Both the position numbers and the translations under genes were made by a program. Shown in pieces: positions 8,586-17,539 of a DNA stretch of 64,000 nt (its first letter is position 1; each line of letters opens with the position of its first letter). Location: NCBI GenBank assembly GCA_017400455.1, contig JAFPTC010000086.1:1-64000 (forward strand), in the 5' to 3' direction. The notes beneath the pieces are model-generated. The model was given only the letters and a program-made list of their open reading frames with translations, had not been told where the DNA came from and ran no database searches. This DNA is from Prevotella sp. Lineage in GTDB: Bacteria; Bacteroidota; Bacteroidia; Bacteroidales; Bacteroidaceae.

Positions 8586-9032
8586 TCACAACAGTTCCAC
8601 CCGACTGATGTCCTGCTCCTTCTCGCAATAGTGACAGGTAAGGATGTTGCCCTTTACGTGAAAAAGTGTCTGCATCGGCTCGTTGTTGGTAATGCACTTC
8701 GGGTTGTTGCACTTCACTATGCCTCTAATCTCTTCGGGCGTCACAACGGTTTTCTTCTCTACCACCTCATAGTCGCGGATGATATTGAGAATGACATTCG
8801 GAGCTACAACTGAGAGACGTGAGATCTCGTCGTCGGTGAAGAACTTATCGCTTACCTTGATAATACCTTTGTTGCCAACCTTCTGGGAGGGATAGTTGAT
8901 GCCAATGGTGACAGGTGTCTTCAAGTCGAATAGTCCAAGCAATTGGGCTACCTGATAGGTTTTGCTGGCAGGAATATGGTCGATGACGGTGCCGTGCTCA
9001 ATGGCGGCAACCAGGCGTTCTTTCTTGGTCAT
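8586..9032 (-). CDS. pyrI: Aspartate carbamoyltransferase regulatory chain
   Basis: PyrI binds nucleotide effectors and assembles with PyrB into the allosteric ATCase of pyrimidine synthesis. The 148-residue protein has the usual two parts: an effector domain ([15 protein letters not shown] near the start) and a zinc domain with Cys108, Cys113, Cys133 and Cys136. It overlaps the end of pyrB by 4 bp (ATGA), so the two are translationally coupled. Its stop is only 5 bp from the convergent malQ stop, leaving no room for a separate terminator. Confidence 0.96.
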   Translation of the reverse strand: MTKKERLVAAIEHGTVIDHIPASKTYQVAQLLGLFDLKTPVTIGINYPSQKVGNKGIIKVSDKFFTDDEISRLSVVAPNVILNIIRDYEVVEKKTVVTPEEIRGIVKCNNPKCITNNEPMQTLFHVKGNILTCHYCEKEQDISRVELL

Positions 9033-9976
9033 AGAATAATGGTTTTATCGTTTTTTACCTCTTGTAAAGAAATGCCCAGCACGTCGCAGAAAATGGCCTC
9101 ACGGGCAAAGAGACCGTTGCCGGCCTGCTGGATGTAATAGGCGTGGGGATTATCGTCCACCTCGTAAGCTATTTCGTTCACGCGAGGCAGAGGATGCAAT
9201 ATCTTCATGTTTGGCTTGGCCAGACGTAGCATATCGTTGTTAAGGATGTAAACATTCTTCACACGCTCATATTCCATGAGGTCGCTGAAGCGTTCCTTCT
9301 GAACGCGTGTCATGTAGAGAATGTCTGCATCTTGGATAATCTTCTCATTGAAAGCAGTGTGCTCCTGATACCGTATTCCTTGGCTTTCGCAGTAAAGCTT
9401 GTATTCCTTGGGCATGGCCAGCTCCTTCGGCGCCACGAAATGGAACGTGGGGTTGAAGTGGCGCATGGCCATGAGGAGAGAGTGAACGGTACGTCCGTAC
9501 TTCAGGTCACCAACCATATAGATGTTCAGGTTCTCCAGCGTGCCCTGAGTCTTGTAGATGCTGTATAGGTCAAGCATGCACTGCGAAGGATGCTGGTGGG
9601 CGCCGTCGCCGGCATTGACAATGGGCACAGGGCTTACTTCCGAGGCATATTGTGCAGCACCTTCGATGAAATGGCGCATCACAATGACGTCGGCATAGTT
9701 GGCAACCATCAGAATGGTGTCTTTCAGCGTCTCGCCTTTTGTGCCACTGGTCACTTTTGGGTCGGCAAAGCCAATGACTCGGGCTCCCAATCGGTTGGCT
9801 GCTGTCTCAAAGCTGAGGCGTGTGCGTGTCGAGGGTTCAAAGAACAGCGTGGCCACCACCTTCCCCTTAAGCAATTCGCGGTTAGGGTGTTTCTCAAACT
9901 CTCCGGCCATCTCAATCATATAGAGAATTTTCTCTTTTGTCAGGTCGGCAATGGTTACAAAGTTATGCTTATCCAT
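9029..9976 (-). CDS. pyrB: Aspartate carbamoyltransferase catalytic chain
   Basis: PyrB condenses carbamoyl phosphate and aspartate to N-carbamoyl-aspartate, the first committed step of pyrimidine synthesis. At 315 residues it has normal length. The carbamoyl-phosphate loop FFEPSTRTR is at residues 45-53, followed by TKGETLKDT near 79-87 and MRHFIEGAA. The aspartate-side block is [15 protein letters not shown]. It is first in the pyrBI operon, with TAACTTTG 23 bases upstream. No attenuator-like hairpin with a U-run is visible in the short leader. Confidence 0.97.
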   Translation of the reverse strand: MDKHNFVTIADLTKEKILYMIEMAGEFEKHPNRELLKGKVVATLFFEPSTRTRLSFETAANRLGARVIGFADPKVTSGTKGETLKDTILMVANYADVIVMRHFIEGAAQYASEVSPVPIVNAGDGAHQHPSQCMLDLYSIYKTQGTLENLNIYMVGDLKYGRTVHSLLMAMRHFNPTFHFVAPKELAMPKEYKLYCESQGIRYQEHTAFNEKIIQDADILYMTRVQKERFSDLMEYERVKNVYILNNDMLRLAKPNMKILHPLPRVNEIAYEVDDNPHAYYIQQAGNGLFAREAIFCDVLGISLQEVKNDKTIIL

Positions 9977-9999
9977 CTTGACTTAAGTTATTTTGGTTG

Positions 10000-10059
10000 C
10001 AAAGTTACGAAATTATTATGAAATATGAACGATGAATTGGGAATTATTTTGTACCTTTG
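10000..10059. promoter_or_regulatory. Divergent promoters for pyrBI (minus) and fabD (plus)
   Basis: TAACTTTG lies on the minus strand at 10000-10007 and TACCTTTG on the plus strand at 10052-10059. The fabD leader is about 35-40 bases. Confidence 0.65.
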
Positions 10060-10099
10060 CAACCCGAAAGTTTTACACATTATTAAAAATAGAGCAAAA

Positions 10100-10990
10100 A
10101 TGAAAGCATTTGTTTTCCCTGGACAGGGAGCACAGTTCGTAGGAATGGGCAAAGACCTCTACGACAACAATGAGAAAGCTAAGGAGTTGTTTGAGAAAGC
10201 TAATGACATTTTGGGATATCGCATTACGGACATTATGTTCGCCGGTACTGACGATGATTTGAAGCAGACGAAAGTTACTCAGCCTGCGGTTTTCCTTCAT
10301 TCCGTAATCAGTGCCATCTGCATGGGTGATGCTTTTGATCCGAAGATGACGGCTGGCCATTCACTTGGCGAGTTCTCGGCTCTGGTGGCTGCTGGTGCCT
10401 TGTCTTTCGAGGATGGTTTGAAACTGGTGTATGCTCGTGCCATGGCCATGCAGAAGGCTTGCGAGGCTCAGCCTTCGACGATGGCTGCTATCATCGGTCT
10501 TCCCGACGAGAAGGTAGAGGAGATTTGCGCCGAAGTGAGCAAGATGGGTAAGGGCGTCGTGGTTCCTGCCAACTACAATAATCCTGGACAGCTGGTCATC
10601 AGCGGTAATATTGAGGCCATCAATGAGGCTTGCGAGCAGCTGAAGGCTGCCGGTGCCAAGCGTGCCCTGCCGCTGAAGGTGGGAGGCGCTTTCCACAGCC
10701 CCCTGATGCAGCCTGCAAAGGACGAGCTTCAGGCCGCCATTGAGGCTACTGAGTTTAAGACTCCTAAATGCCCTGTCTATCAGAATGTGGATGGCAAGCC
10801 GCATACTGATGCCACTGAGATTAAGGCTAACCTGATTGCCCAGTTAACTTCGAGTGTCCGCTGGACTCAGTGTGTGCAGAACATGATTGCCGACGGCGCC
10901 GATGATTTCACAGAGTGTGGTCCAGGCAAGGCACTGCAGGGAATGATTGCCAAGATAAACAAAGAAGTTTCGGCTCATGGCATCGAATAA
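10100..10990 (+). CDS. fabD: Malonyl-CoA:ACP transacylase
   Basis: FabD moves malonyl from CoA to acyl carrier protein, feeding fatty acid elongation. The 296-residue protein opens with the family's FPGQGAQ motif. It has the nucleophile elbow GHSLGEF (Ser88 in GHSLG) and a downstream GGAFHSPLM with the partner His. The ATG at 10100 is chosen because the protein then begins MKAFVFPGQG; the longer frame would start upstream of the promoter. Its last 14 bp overlap the following GH13 gene, an odd pairing metabolically but suggestive of co-expression. Confidence 0.96.
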   Translation: MKAFVFPGQGAQFVGMGKDLYDNNEKAKELFEKANDILGYRITDIMFAGTDDDLKQTKVTQPAVFLHSVISAICMGDAFDPKMTAGHSLGEFSALVAAGALSFEDGLKLVYARAMAMQKACEAQPSTMAAIIGLPDEKVEEICAEVSKMGKGVVVPANYNNPGQLVISGNIEAINEACEQLKAAGAKRALPLKVGGAFHSPLMQPAKDELQAAIEATEFKTPKCPVYQNVDGKPHTDATEIKANLIAQLTSSVRWTQCVQNMIADGADDFTECGPGKALQGMIAKINKEVSAHGIE

Positions 10991-12602
10991 AGTGATAATA
11001 TATCAAATCTTTACGCGTCTGTATAGCAATCGCTGTCAGACGCGTAAACCTTTTGGTACCATTGAGGAGAACGGCTGCGGAAAACTGAATGATTTCACGC
11101 CGACGGTGCTGAAAAGTATTCGGGAGCTGGGAGCCACCCATGTATGGTTTACGGGTGTCATTCGCCACGCCACCATGACCGACTATTCGCGTTATGGCAT
11201 TCCTCGTCAGCATCCTGCCGTGGTAAAGGGTAGGGCGGGCTCTCCTTACGCCATTATTGACTATTATGACATAGACCCAGACTTGGCCGTAGACGTGGAA
11301 CGGCGTATGGAAGAGTTCGAACGCTTGGTGGCTCGCACCCATCGGGCTGGCCTAAAGGTGATCATCGACTTCGTACCCAATCATGTAGCACGCCAGTACG
11401 AGAGTATTGCCAAGCCAAAGGGCGTGAAAGATCTGGGCGAAGGTGACAACCCTGAGCTTGGCTTCGATCCGCAAAATAATTTCTACTACTGTCCTGGCCA
11501 GTCCTTTGCACCCTATTTCGACCTCTATCATGGTGAGCAGGAACCCTATGCCGAACATCCTGCCAAGGCTACGGGCAATGACTGCTTCAACAATGCTCCC
11601 GGGATGAACGACTGGTATGAGACGGTGAAGCTCAACTATGGCGTGGATTACTATGCAGGGCGCGTTGGCCATTTCACCCCCGTTCCCTCAACATGGCTGA
11701 AAATGCTTCACATCCTGCTCTTTTGGGCTGCAAAAGGCGTCGATGCCTTCCGTTGTGACATGGCTGAGATGGTACCTGCCGAGTTCTGGGCATGGGCTAC
11801 CCAGCAAGTGAAGCAGCAATACCCAGATTTGCAGTTCATAGGCGAGGTCTATAACCCTGCTGAGTACCGTCGCTATCTGGCCTCGGGCTTTGACCTGCTC
11901 TACGACAAGGTGGGCATGTATGATGCCCTTTTCGGCGTATTACGCCACGAACGCGACACCAATGCCATTAGTTGGGCATGGCAGCAGACCGACGACATTC
12001 GTGACCACATGCTCTATTTCCTGGAGAACCATGACGAGCTGCGCTTGGCCAGTGACTTTTTTGTGGGACAGGCCGAGAAAGCATTGCCTGCCTTGGTGGT
12101 CAGCGTGTTGCTTCAGCAGAATCCGTTTATGCTCTATGCTGGTCAGGAGTGGGGCGAACGTGGTATGGATGCCGAAGGTTTCAGCGGTTGTGACGGACGG
12201 ACAACCATCTTTGACTATTGGTCACTGTCGCAGCAGCGCGATGAGGCTTTGGTTGACTACTATCGTCGTGTGCTTTCTATTGCGGCCAAAGAAAAAGCCA
12301 TTGCTCAAGGGCAGTTCTTCGACCTCATGTATGTCAACCAGCATCTGCACCGTCAGTATGCTTTCCTGCGCAAATGGAAAAAAGAGCTGCTGTTGGTAGT
12401 GGCTAATTTCGACGATGTGCCTGCCAAGGCCTGCGTCACCATTCCTGCTCACGCCTTCGACTATCTCACCATCAGCGAGGGGACCTTCGAGGCCATTGAT
12501 TTGCTTACTGACAGCAAAACGAACCTTCAGCTCCAGCGCGACGGACAACTTTGCGTGGAGTTGGCTCCGCGCCAGTCGGTGGTGTTGAAAGTTAAGAGTT
12601 AA
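10977..12602 (+). CDS. GH13 alpha-amylase family enzyme
   Basis: This is a 541-residue cytoplasmic glycoside hydrolase family 13 protein without a signal peptide. The four conserved regions are visible: DFVPNHV, GVDAFRCDMAE (nucleophile Asp261), FIGEVYNP (acid/base Glu290) and ENHDE (Asp353). A C-terminal beta domain ends the protein. The substrate is probably an alpha-glucan or maltodextrin. Subfamily cannot be fixed by eye, and a branching or maltosyl-transferring activity is possible. The gene overlaps fabD by 14 bp. Its last three codons and stop (V-K-S-stop) lie inside a 35-bp inverted-repeat arm, so the extreme C-terminus appears repeat-derived. Confidence 0.88.
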   Translation: MASNKVIIYQIFTRLYSNRCQTRKPFGTIEENGCGKLNDFTPTVLKSIRELGATHVWFTGVIRHATMTDYSRYGIPRQHPAVVKGRAGSPYAIIDYYDIDPDLAVDVERRMEEFERLVARTHRAGLKVIIDFVPNHVARQYESIAKPKGVKDLGEGDNPELGFDPQNNFYYCPGQSFAPYFDLYHGEQEPYAEHPAKATGNDCFNNAPGMNDWYETVKLNYGVDYYAGRVGHFTPVPSTWLKMLHILLFWAAKGVDAFRCDMAEMVPAEFWAWATQQVKQQYPDLQFIGEVYNPAEYRRYLASGFDLLYDKVGMYDALFGVLRHERDTNAISWAWQQTDDIRDHMLYFLENHDELRLASDFFVGQAEKALPALVVSVLLQQNPFMLYAGQEWGERGMDAEGFSGCDGRTTIFDYWSLSQQRDEALVDYYRRVLSIAAKEKAIAQGQFFDLMYVNQHLHRQYAFLRKWKKELLLVVANFDDVPAKACVTIPAHAFDYLTISEGTFEAIDLLTDSKTNLQLQRDGQLCVELAPRQSVVLKVKS

Positions 12603-12694
12603 GAATTAAGAGTTAAGAGTTTGCTATCGTGTTGGCATTATTATTACCTATGCAGCGGCAGCAAACTCTTAACTCTTAATTCTTAACTCTTAAC
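12591..12694. repeat. Heptad-based inverted repeat at a convergent gene junction (copy 1)
   Basis: Perfect 35-bp arms at 12591-12625 and 12660-12694 are separated by 34 bp. The arms are built from AGTTAAG with one AATTAAG variant. The left arm contains the stop codon of the GH13 gene. The right arm ends 16 bp from the ROK stop. A 29-bp stretch of the arm is identical to the arm at 21095. The structure could terminate transcription from both sides. Confidence 0.9.
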
Positions 12695-12710
12695 TCTTAA
12701 TTCTTAATTC

Positions 12711-13694
12711 TTAAATCTCCCAGCCTACAGCTGATGCTCCGAGGACGGCAGCAGAAGCACCGTCGAGTCCGCTCACAAGGAACTTGGCCTTTCCACGGAA
12801 AATCTTCAGCACATGCTCGTCGTAAGCTTCGCGAATGGGCTTCATGATAAGCTCACCGGCCTTGACCATGCCACCAAAGAAGATAAACGCCTCCGGGCTG
12901 GAGAAAGCAGCGAAGTCAGCACATGCCTGACCCAGCATGTGACCTGTGAATTCATATATTTCCTTAGCCAGCTCGTCGCCCTTGCCAGCAGCTATTGACA
13001 CGTCAAGCGAAGTGATGTCCTCGGGGTTCATCTCACGCAGGATGCTGGGACGTGTGGTGGTGGACAGCAGTTCGCGAGCCGTACGGGCCACACCCGTTGC
13101 CGAACAGTAGGCTTCCAGACAGCCGGTGCGACCGCAACCGCAGCTGCGTCCCTCTGCACCACGTACCATGGTGACGTGACCCAGTTCGCCTGCAAAGCCG
13201 TCGCAGCCATAGAGCAGCTGGCCGTTCACCACGATGCCGCTGCCCACGCCCGTGCCTAAGGTGATGACGATGAAGTTCTTCATGCCGCGAGCAACGCCAT
13301 AGACCATCTCGCCGATGGCTGCAGCGTTGGCATCGTTGGTCAGCGCCACGGGAATGCCGTTCAGACGTTCGCTGAACATCTTTGCCAAGGGCACCTTACC
13401 GTCATGAGCCCACGCCAGATTGGGCGCAAATTCTATCGTGCCACTATAATAATTGCCATTGGGGGCACCGATGCCCATGGCTTTAATGGTCTCTATTCCA
13501 CCCACCTGCTCAATGATGGGCTGCAGTGCTTCCACGCAGGCATCGACATAAGATTCTGCCGACTGGTAGCCACCTGTTTTGATGGCCGTTGTTGCTTTAA
13601 TCTCGCCGCGTGAATCGACAATGCCAAAGACTGAGTTCGTTCCGCCCAAGTCTAATCCAATGACATAGGGCTTCATTCCGTTTTGTTCGTTCAT
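12711..13694 (-). CDS. ROK family sugar kinase (probable glucokinase)
   Basis: This 327-residue protein probably phosphorylates glucose or a related hexose with ATP. It shows the N-terminal phosphate loop GLDLGGTNSVFG and the block LGTGVGSGIV. The ROK zinc signature is GRSCGCGRTGCLEAYCS. The zinc motif and the absence of a helix-turn-helix favour a kinase over a ROK repressor. The ATG at 13694 (MNEQNGMKP) is chosen over an upstream start because it leaves room for the TAACTTTG element at 13737. A second ATG six codons in is also possible. Sugar specificity cannot be read from sequence. Confidence 0.9.
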   Translation of the reverse strand: MNEQNGMKPYVIGLDLGGTNSVFGIVDSRGEIKATTAIKTGGYQSAESYVDACVEALQPIIEQVGGIETIKAMGIGAPNGNYYSGTIEFAPNLAWAHDGKVPLAKMFSERLNGIPVALTNDANAAAIGEMVYGVARGMKNFIVITLGTGVGSGIVVNGQLLYGCDGFAGELGHVTMVRGAEGRSCGCGRTGCLEAYCSATGVARTARELLSTTTRPSILREMNPEDITSLDVSIAAGKGDELAKEIYEFTGHMLGQACADFAAFSSPEAFIFFGGMVKAGELIMKPIREAYDEHVLKIFRGKAKFLVSGLDGASAAVLGASAVGWEI

Positions 13695-13736
13695 GTTTTT
13701 GTTTTTTAAGTTGATAGTTCGTAGATAAATATGGTG

Positions 13737-13877
13737 CAAAGTTACGAAATAAGTGAGAGAAAAGGAAAGAAAATTGACTTTTTCTTTTCATTTCCGTGAA
13801 AAGTAAGTCCGTAGGAGCCGAAGACCGAGAAAATATTCCGAAAAACGTCATGTTTTACAAAAAAATTCGTACCTTTG
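13737..13877. promoter_or_regulatory. Divergent promoters for the ROK kinase and the LysE-type exporter
   Basis: The minus strand has TAACTTTG at 13737-13744. The plus strand has TACCTTTG at 13870-13877, only 5 bases before the exporter ATG, which would make that transcript nearly leaderless. Confidence 0.6.
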
Positions 13878-13882
13878 CACTC

Positions 13883-14542
13883 ATGTTTCAAGTAGTACCT
13901 AATATCCTTGATTTCGTGTTCAAGGGAATGCTCATTGGTATTATTGCTTCTGCACCCATGGGGCCGGTGGGCATACTGTGTGTTCAGCGCACGCTGAACA
14001 AGGGACGCTGGTACGGCTTCGTCACAGGCGTGGGTGCAGCGGCCAGCGACATGCTCTATGCCGGCATCACGGGCTTGGGCATGAGCTTCGTCACCGACTT
14101 TGTCAACGATCCCACCTATCGGTTCTACCTTCAGGTCATAGGCAGCCTGGTGCTGCTCCTGTTCGGTTTCTTCACCTATCGCAACGACCCGTTGAAGAAG
14201 ATGCGCCAGTCAGGAAAGCAGCGTGGCACGCTGTGGTACAACGGATGGACGGCTTTCCTGCTCACCCTCTCAAATCCCCTCATCATCATTCTCTTTGGTG
14301 CACTGTTTGCCCAGTTTGCCTTTGCCCCCAGCCACCCGTTCGACATGGGTGTCAGTTTCCTCAGTGTGGCTGCTGGAGCGCTGCTCTGGTGGTACGGTCT
14401 GACGTGGCTCATCGACAAGATCCGGACGAAGTTCGACGACAATGGCATCCGCATCATCAACCAGGTCATCGGAGCCGTGGTGATGCTGGTGAGCGTCATC
14501 ATCCTCATGGGCACGCTGACCAATATTTTCAGAATCTTCTGA
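13883..14542 (+). CDS. LysE/RhtB family amino acid exporter
   Basis: This is a 219-residue membrane protein of the LysE superfamily, which exports amino acids or related small molecules. The signature GMLIGIIASAPMGPVGILCV lies near the N-terminus, and about six hydrophobic segments follow. The central block NGWTAFLLTLSNPLIIILFG is typical of the family. The ATG at 13883 lies just after a TACCTTTG element. An internal ATG at 13928 would also leave the first membrane helix intact, so the start is not certain. Substrate unknown. Confidence 0.85.
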   Translation: MFQVVPNILDFVFKGMLIGIIASAPMGPVGILCVQRTLNKGRWYGFVTGVGAAASDMLYAGITGLGMSFVTDFVNDPTYRFYLQVIGSLVLLLFGFFTYRNDPLKKMRQSGKQRGTLWYNGWTAFLLTLSNPLIIILFGALFAQFAFAPSHPFDMGVSFLSVAAGALLWWYGLTWLIDKIRTKFDDNGIRIINQVIGAVVMLVSVIILMGTLTNIFRIF

Positions 14543-14589
14543 CCTCTGCGGTTAGTATATCCTTCAAATCTTAAATCTCAAATAAAGAA

Positions 14590-15135
14590 GTGTTTATATC
14601 TCAAGAGTTAAGAAAGAACAACATTGCCGAATACCTGCTCTACATGTGGCAGGTGGAGGACACCATTCGAGCCTTCGGCTGCTCCCTGCCACGAATCAGA
14701 CGCGAGTATGTGGAGCGTTTCAACTATAGCGACGAGCAGAAAGAGGAACTGGTAGACTGGTATGGCAACCTCATACGCATGATGAACGAAGAGGGCTGTC
14801 GCGAACAGGGACATCTGCAGATCAACCGCACCACGCTTCAGCTGCTCAACGAGCTACACCTGCAGCTGCTCAGCTCGCCCAAGTTCCCATTCTACAATGC
14901 GGCCTATTACAAGGTGCTGCCCTTCATTGTTGAGCTGCGCAGCAAGGGAGCCTCGAAGCAGGAGAACGAAATAGAAACCTGCCTGAATCTGCTCTATGGC
15001 GTGATGATGCTTCGCTTGCAGAAGCGTGAAATAACGCCAAACACCCAGCATGCAGTGAAGGAGATAAGCACCTTCATCGGCATGCTCAGCGACTACTACA
15101 AACAAGACAAGGAAGAAGGCTTAAAATTCGACTGA
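14590..15135 (+). CDS. DUF4924 family protein
   Basis: This 181-residue soluble protein resembles the Bacteroidetes-specific DUF4924 family, which has no assigned function. It is largely helical and charged, with the conserved-looking opening NIAEYLLYMWQVEDTIRAF. It starts with GTG at 14590, since no ATG in frame gives the conserved N-terminus. The gene ends 4 bp before rfbD, so the two are probably co-transcribed. No signal peptide, membrane segment or catalytic motif is visible. Confidence 0.75.
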   Translation: MFISQELRKNNIAEYLLYMWQVEDTIRAFGCSLPRIRREYVERFNYSDEQKEELVDWYGNLIRMMNEEGCREQGHLQINRTTLQLLNELHLQLLSSPKFPFYNAAYYKVLPFIVELRSKGASKQENEIETCLNLLYGVMMLRLQKREITPNTQHAVKEISTFIGMLSDYYKQDKEEGLKFD

Positions 15136-15139
15136 AAAG

Positions 15140-16000
15140 ATGAATATACTCATTACTGGCTGTCGCGGCCAACTGGGCAGCGAGCTTCAGTTGCTGGAAG
15201 AACAGCATCCCCAGCATACCTTTTTTAATACAGATGTAGCCGAGCTCGACATCACCAATAAAAGGGCCGTCGAGCGCTTTGTGATAGACCATGCCATTGA
15301 CGGCATTGTCAACTGTGCTGCCTTCACAGCCGTGGATCGTGCCGAGCAGGACCAACAGCTGTGCGGCCTGCTCAACACCCTGGCCCCAGGCTATCTGGCT
15401 GCTGCCATAGAGCAACGCGGCGGCTGGCTCATTCAAATCAGCACCGACTATGTCTACGACGGCACCAATCACAGGCCCTACCGCGAAGACGATCCCGTCT
15501 GTCCCAACAGCACCTACGGGCGCACCAAGCTCTCGGGCGAGGAGGAGGCCCGCCTCCAGTGCAGCCACACCATGATCATCCGCACGGCGTGGCTCTATAG
15601 CTCCTTTGGCAATAATTTCGTGAAGACGATGCTCCGCCTGGGACGCGAGCGCGAGGAGCTGGGCGTCATCTTCGACCAGATAGGAACGCCCACCTATGCC
15701 CGCGACTTGGCATCGGCCATCTTTGCCATCATCAGCCAGGGTGTCAAGCCAGGCGTCTATCACTATAGCAACGAAGGCGTGACCTCATGGTACGACTTCA
15801 CCAAGGCCATCCACCGGCTCGCCGGCATCACCACCTGTCATGTGCGTCCGCTGCTCACTGACGAGTATCCCACGCCGGCCGCCCGTCCTCACTATTCCGT
15901 ACTCGACAAGTCGAAAATCAAGCGCGACTATGCGTTAGACATTCCCTATTGGGAAGATTCCCTCAGCGAGTGCATCCAGAACCATTTGCTGATTCCTTGA
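15140..16000 (+). CDS. rfbD: dTDP-4-dehydrorhamnose reductase
   Basis: RfbD catalyses the last step of dTDP-L-rhamnose synthesis, reducing dTDP-4-dehydrorhamnose with NAD(P)H. It supplies rhamnose for surface polysaccharide. The 286-residue short-chain dehydrogenase shows the nucleotide-binding ITGCRGQLGSEL, STDYVYDG, and YGRTKLSGE with the catalytic Tyr and Lys (YxxxK). The other rfb genes are not in this window. It follows the DUF4924 gene by 4 bp. Confidence 0.95.
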   Translation: MNILITGCRGQLGSELQLLEEQHPQHTFFNTDVAELDITNKRAVERFVIDHAIDGIVNCAAFTAVDRAEQDQQLCGLLNTLAPGYLAAAIEQRGGWLIQISTDYVYDGTNHRPYREDDPVCPNSTYGRTKLSGEEEARLQCSHTMIIRTAWLYSSFGNNFVKTMLRLGREREELGVIFDQIGTPTYARDLASAIFAIISQGVKPGVYHYSNEGVTSWYDFTKAIHRLAGITTCHVRPLLTDEYPTPAARPHYSVLDKSKIKRDYALDIPYWEDSLSECIQNHLLIP

Positions 16001-16003
16001 AGC

Positions 16004-16171
16004 ACAAAGATACAGAGGCACAAAATCAAAAGGTCATTAGACAAAAATCCAGCACAAATCTCTTCTACTATAAAGATTTGTGCTGGATTTTTTAAGATTT
16101 TGTGTCTTCGGAGGTTAATGACCCCTATGGTTTTGAATGAAAAAGTCCCCTGTGCCTCTGTATCTCTTTGT
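16004..16171. terminator. Nested inverted repeats: bidirectional terminator
   Basis: Between the convergent rfbD and DUF4861 genes there is a perfect 19-bp stem (16043-16061 with 16074-16092) with a 12-base loop. Runs of A and T flank the stem on each side, so it can terminate in both directions. Around it lie further pairs: CACAAAATC (16019) with GATTTTGTG (16096), and an outer imperfect arm at 16004-16022 with 16151-16171. Confidence 0.8.
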
Positions 16172-16188
16172 TTGAAAATACAAAAAGC

Positions 16189-17400
16189 TCAATATTGAAT
16201 CCTGATGGGCTGCTCCGACTCTGTGCGCCATTTCTTCAGCCAGTCAAACCACTCCTCGGCCTTGTGGAAGCCAAACTCCTCATTAGCCGAGGCGCAGGCC
16301 ACCTTGTAGGCCATGTGGCGCCCCTCCGGACGCACCACCAACCCGTAGTTGTCCTTGTTGGCCTGGGGAACAGCCACCACGTTGCCTTTGCCCACCAATA
16401 CGGCCAGTCCCACCGTCTCAGGCTTCCATTTCAGCGTGTCGGTCGAGGGGTAGTCCGTGCCCCAGCAGCCGCGCAGCCCCTGCTGGTCGTTCAGCTCAGT
16501 CGAGCCCTTCACGTTGATGACGCCGGTTGAGAACCGATAGTCTGTCGCGTCGCGATTGAAGAACACGTCCACGTCGGTGTCGCGATGGCCGGCATACTGC
16601 GTGTAGCGCAGCGTCATGTTCAGCGCAGGCTTGCCCTGCTCGGCCACCCAGCCATGGTCCACCACCTCCACGATGGTGCGCAGCGGCCCGTAGCTGATGA
16701 CACGCTGCGTGCGGCTCTTCACCGGCTCAATCATCGTGGGCTGCTGGCCGTCCCACCCACGGAAGGCACCCAGCCCGAAGGTGTTGCCCACCCACAGCAC
16801 GTCGTCGCCATAACCCTCCTTCTTTTGCTCCTCGGAGGTGTAGAACTGCGTGGCCTGCAGCTCCAGCCGCTTCTTGAATTTGCCGTATACATCCAGCGTC
16901 TGCCGGTGGTCAAAATAAATGCGGATGCCGTTCAGCTCGCTCTCGAAATCCACGCCGTGGTGATGCTGCAGGTTATAGCTGTTGGCGCAGTCTCCCCTCA
17001 CGGTGATGCTCTCGATGAAGTTGTTGTGCTTATTCTTCTCCTTCACCTTGTCGTTGCGCATCAGCATCTCCGCATACACACGGGCAGGGTAGGGGCGCGG
17101 CTCCCCTTCGTTGAAGAGCTTCACCGTGTAGGTCTGCTTCTCCTTTGGCGCCATGTTCACCAGGAAACACAGCTCGTCGAACTGCTCGTCCTGGTCCAGG
17201 TCGTCCAGCTGGCAGGGAATCTCGTTGCCCCCCAGGGTGACCAGTGCCGACTGAACCGTTCCCATCGTCTTCAGCGAAATCACCACGGGCTGATCCGTGC
17301 GTTCCGTTGCCATGGGGTTCTCTACGTTCACCGTGAAAGTACGTTGGGCGCTGACGGTAGCGGTCAGGCCGAGTGCAAAAAATAGTAGTAGTTGTTTCAT
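16189..17400 (-). CDS. DUF4861-like secreted protein
   Basis: This 403-residue exported protein has a clear signal peptide, MKQLLLFFALGLTATVSAQ. The ATG at 17400 is chosen because it starts that peptide. The rest is a beta-rich domain resembling DUF4861, found in Bacteroidetes and often near polysaccharide-degradation genes. Blocks such as HHHGVDFESELNGIRIYFD and YTQYAGHRDTDVDVFFNRD are notable. No catalytic residues are assigned here. The protein probably acts in the periplasm or at the surface on a carbohydrate. The family call is from memory of the pattern and is moderately sure. Confidence 0.6.
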   Translation of the reverse strand: MKQLLLFFALGLTATVSAQRTFTVNVENPMATERTDQPVVISLKTMGTVQSALVTLGGNEIPCQLDDLDQDEQFDELCFLVNMAPKEKQTYTVKLFNEGEPRPYPARVYAEMLMRNDKVKEKNKHNNFIESITVRGDCANSYNLQHHHGVDFESELNGIRIYFDHRQTLDVYGKFKKRLELQATQFYTSEEQKKEGYGDDVLWVGNTFGLGAFRGWDGQQPTMIEPVKSRTQRVISYGPLRTIVEVVDHGWVAEQGKPALNMTLRYTQYAGHRDTDVDVFFNRDATDYRFSTGVINVKGSTELNDQQGLRGCWGTDYPSTDTLKWKPETVGLAVLVGKGNVVAVPQANKDNYGLVVRPEGRHMAYKVACASANEEFGFHKAEEWFDWLKKWRTESEQPIRIQY

Positions 17401-17419
17401 GTTGCTTATAGTTTTCCTA

Positions 17420-17508
17420 CAAAAGTAAGCAAAAGCACTGAAAAAACAATTTTGACACAAAGAATTTTGGTTAAAATTTGGTTAATTGAAGGATTTTTAG
17501 TAATTTTG
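17420..17508. promoter_or_regulatory. Divergent promoters for the DUF4861 and GldB-like genes
   Basis: The minus strand has TACTTTTG at 17420-17427 and the plus strand TAATTTTG at 17501-17508. Both match TAnnTTTG. Confidence 0.6.
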
Positions 17509-17539
17509 CAGTGCAATTTAACAAAAGTAAAACGTTCCC

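Noticed and set aside
12591..12694. Insertion sequence or MITE with target duplication at the heptad repeat
   Set aside because: No target-site duplication or transposase remnant is visible. The shared part is a low-complexity heptad, so a mobile origin is only one possibility.
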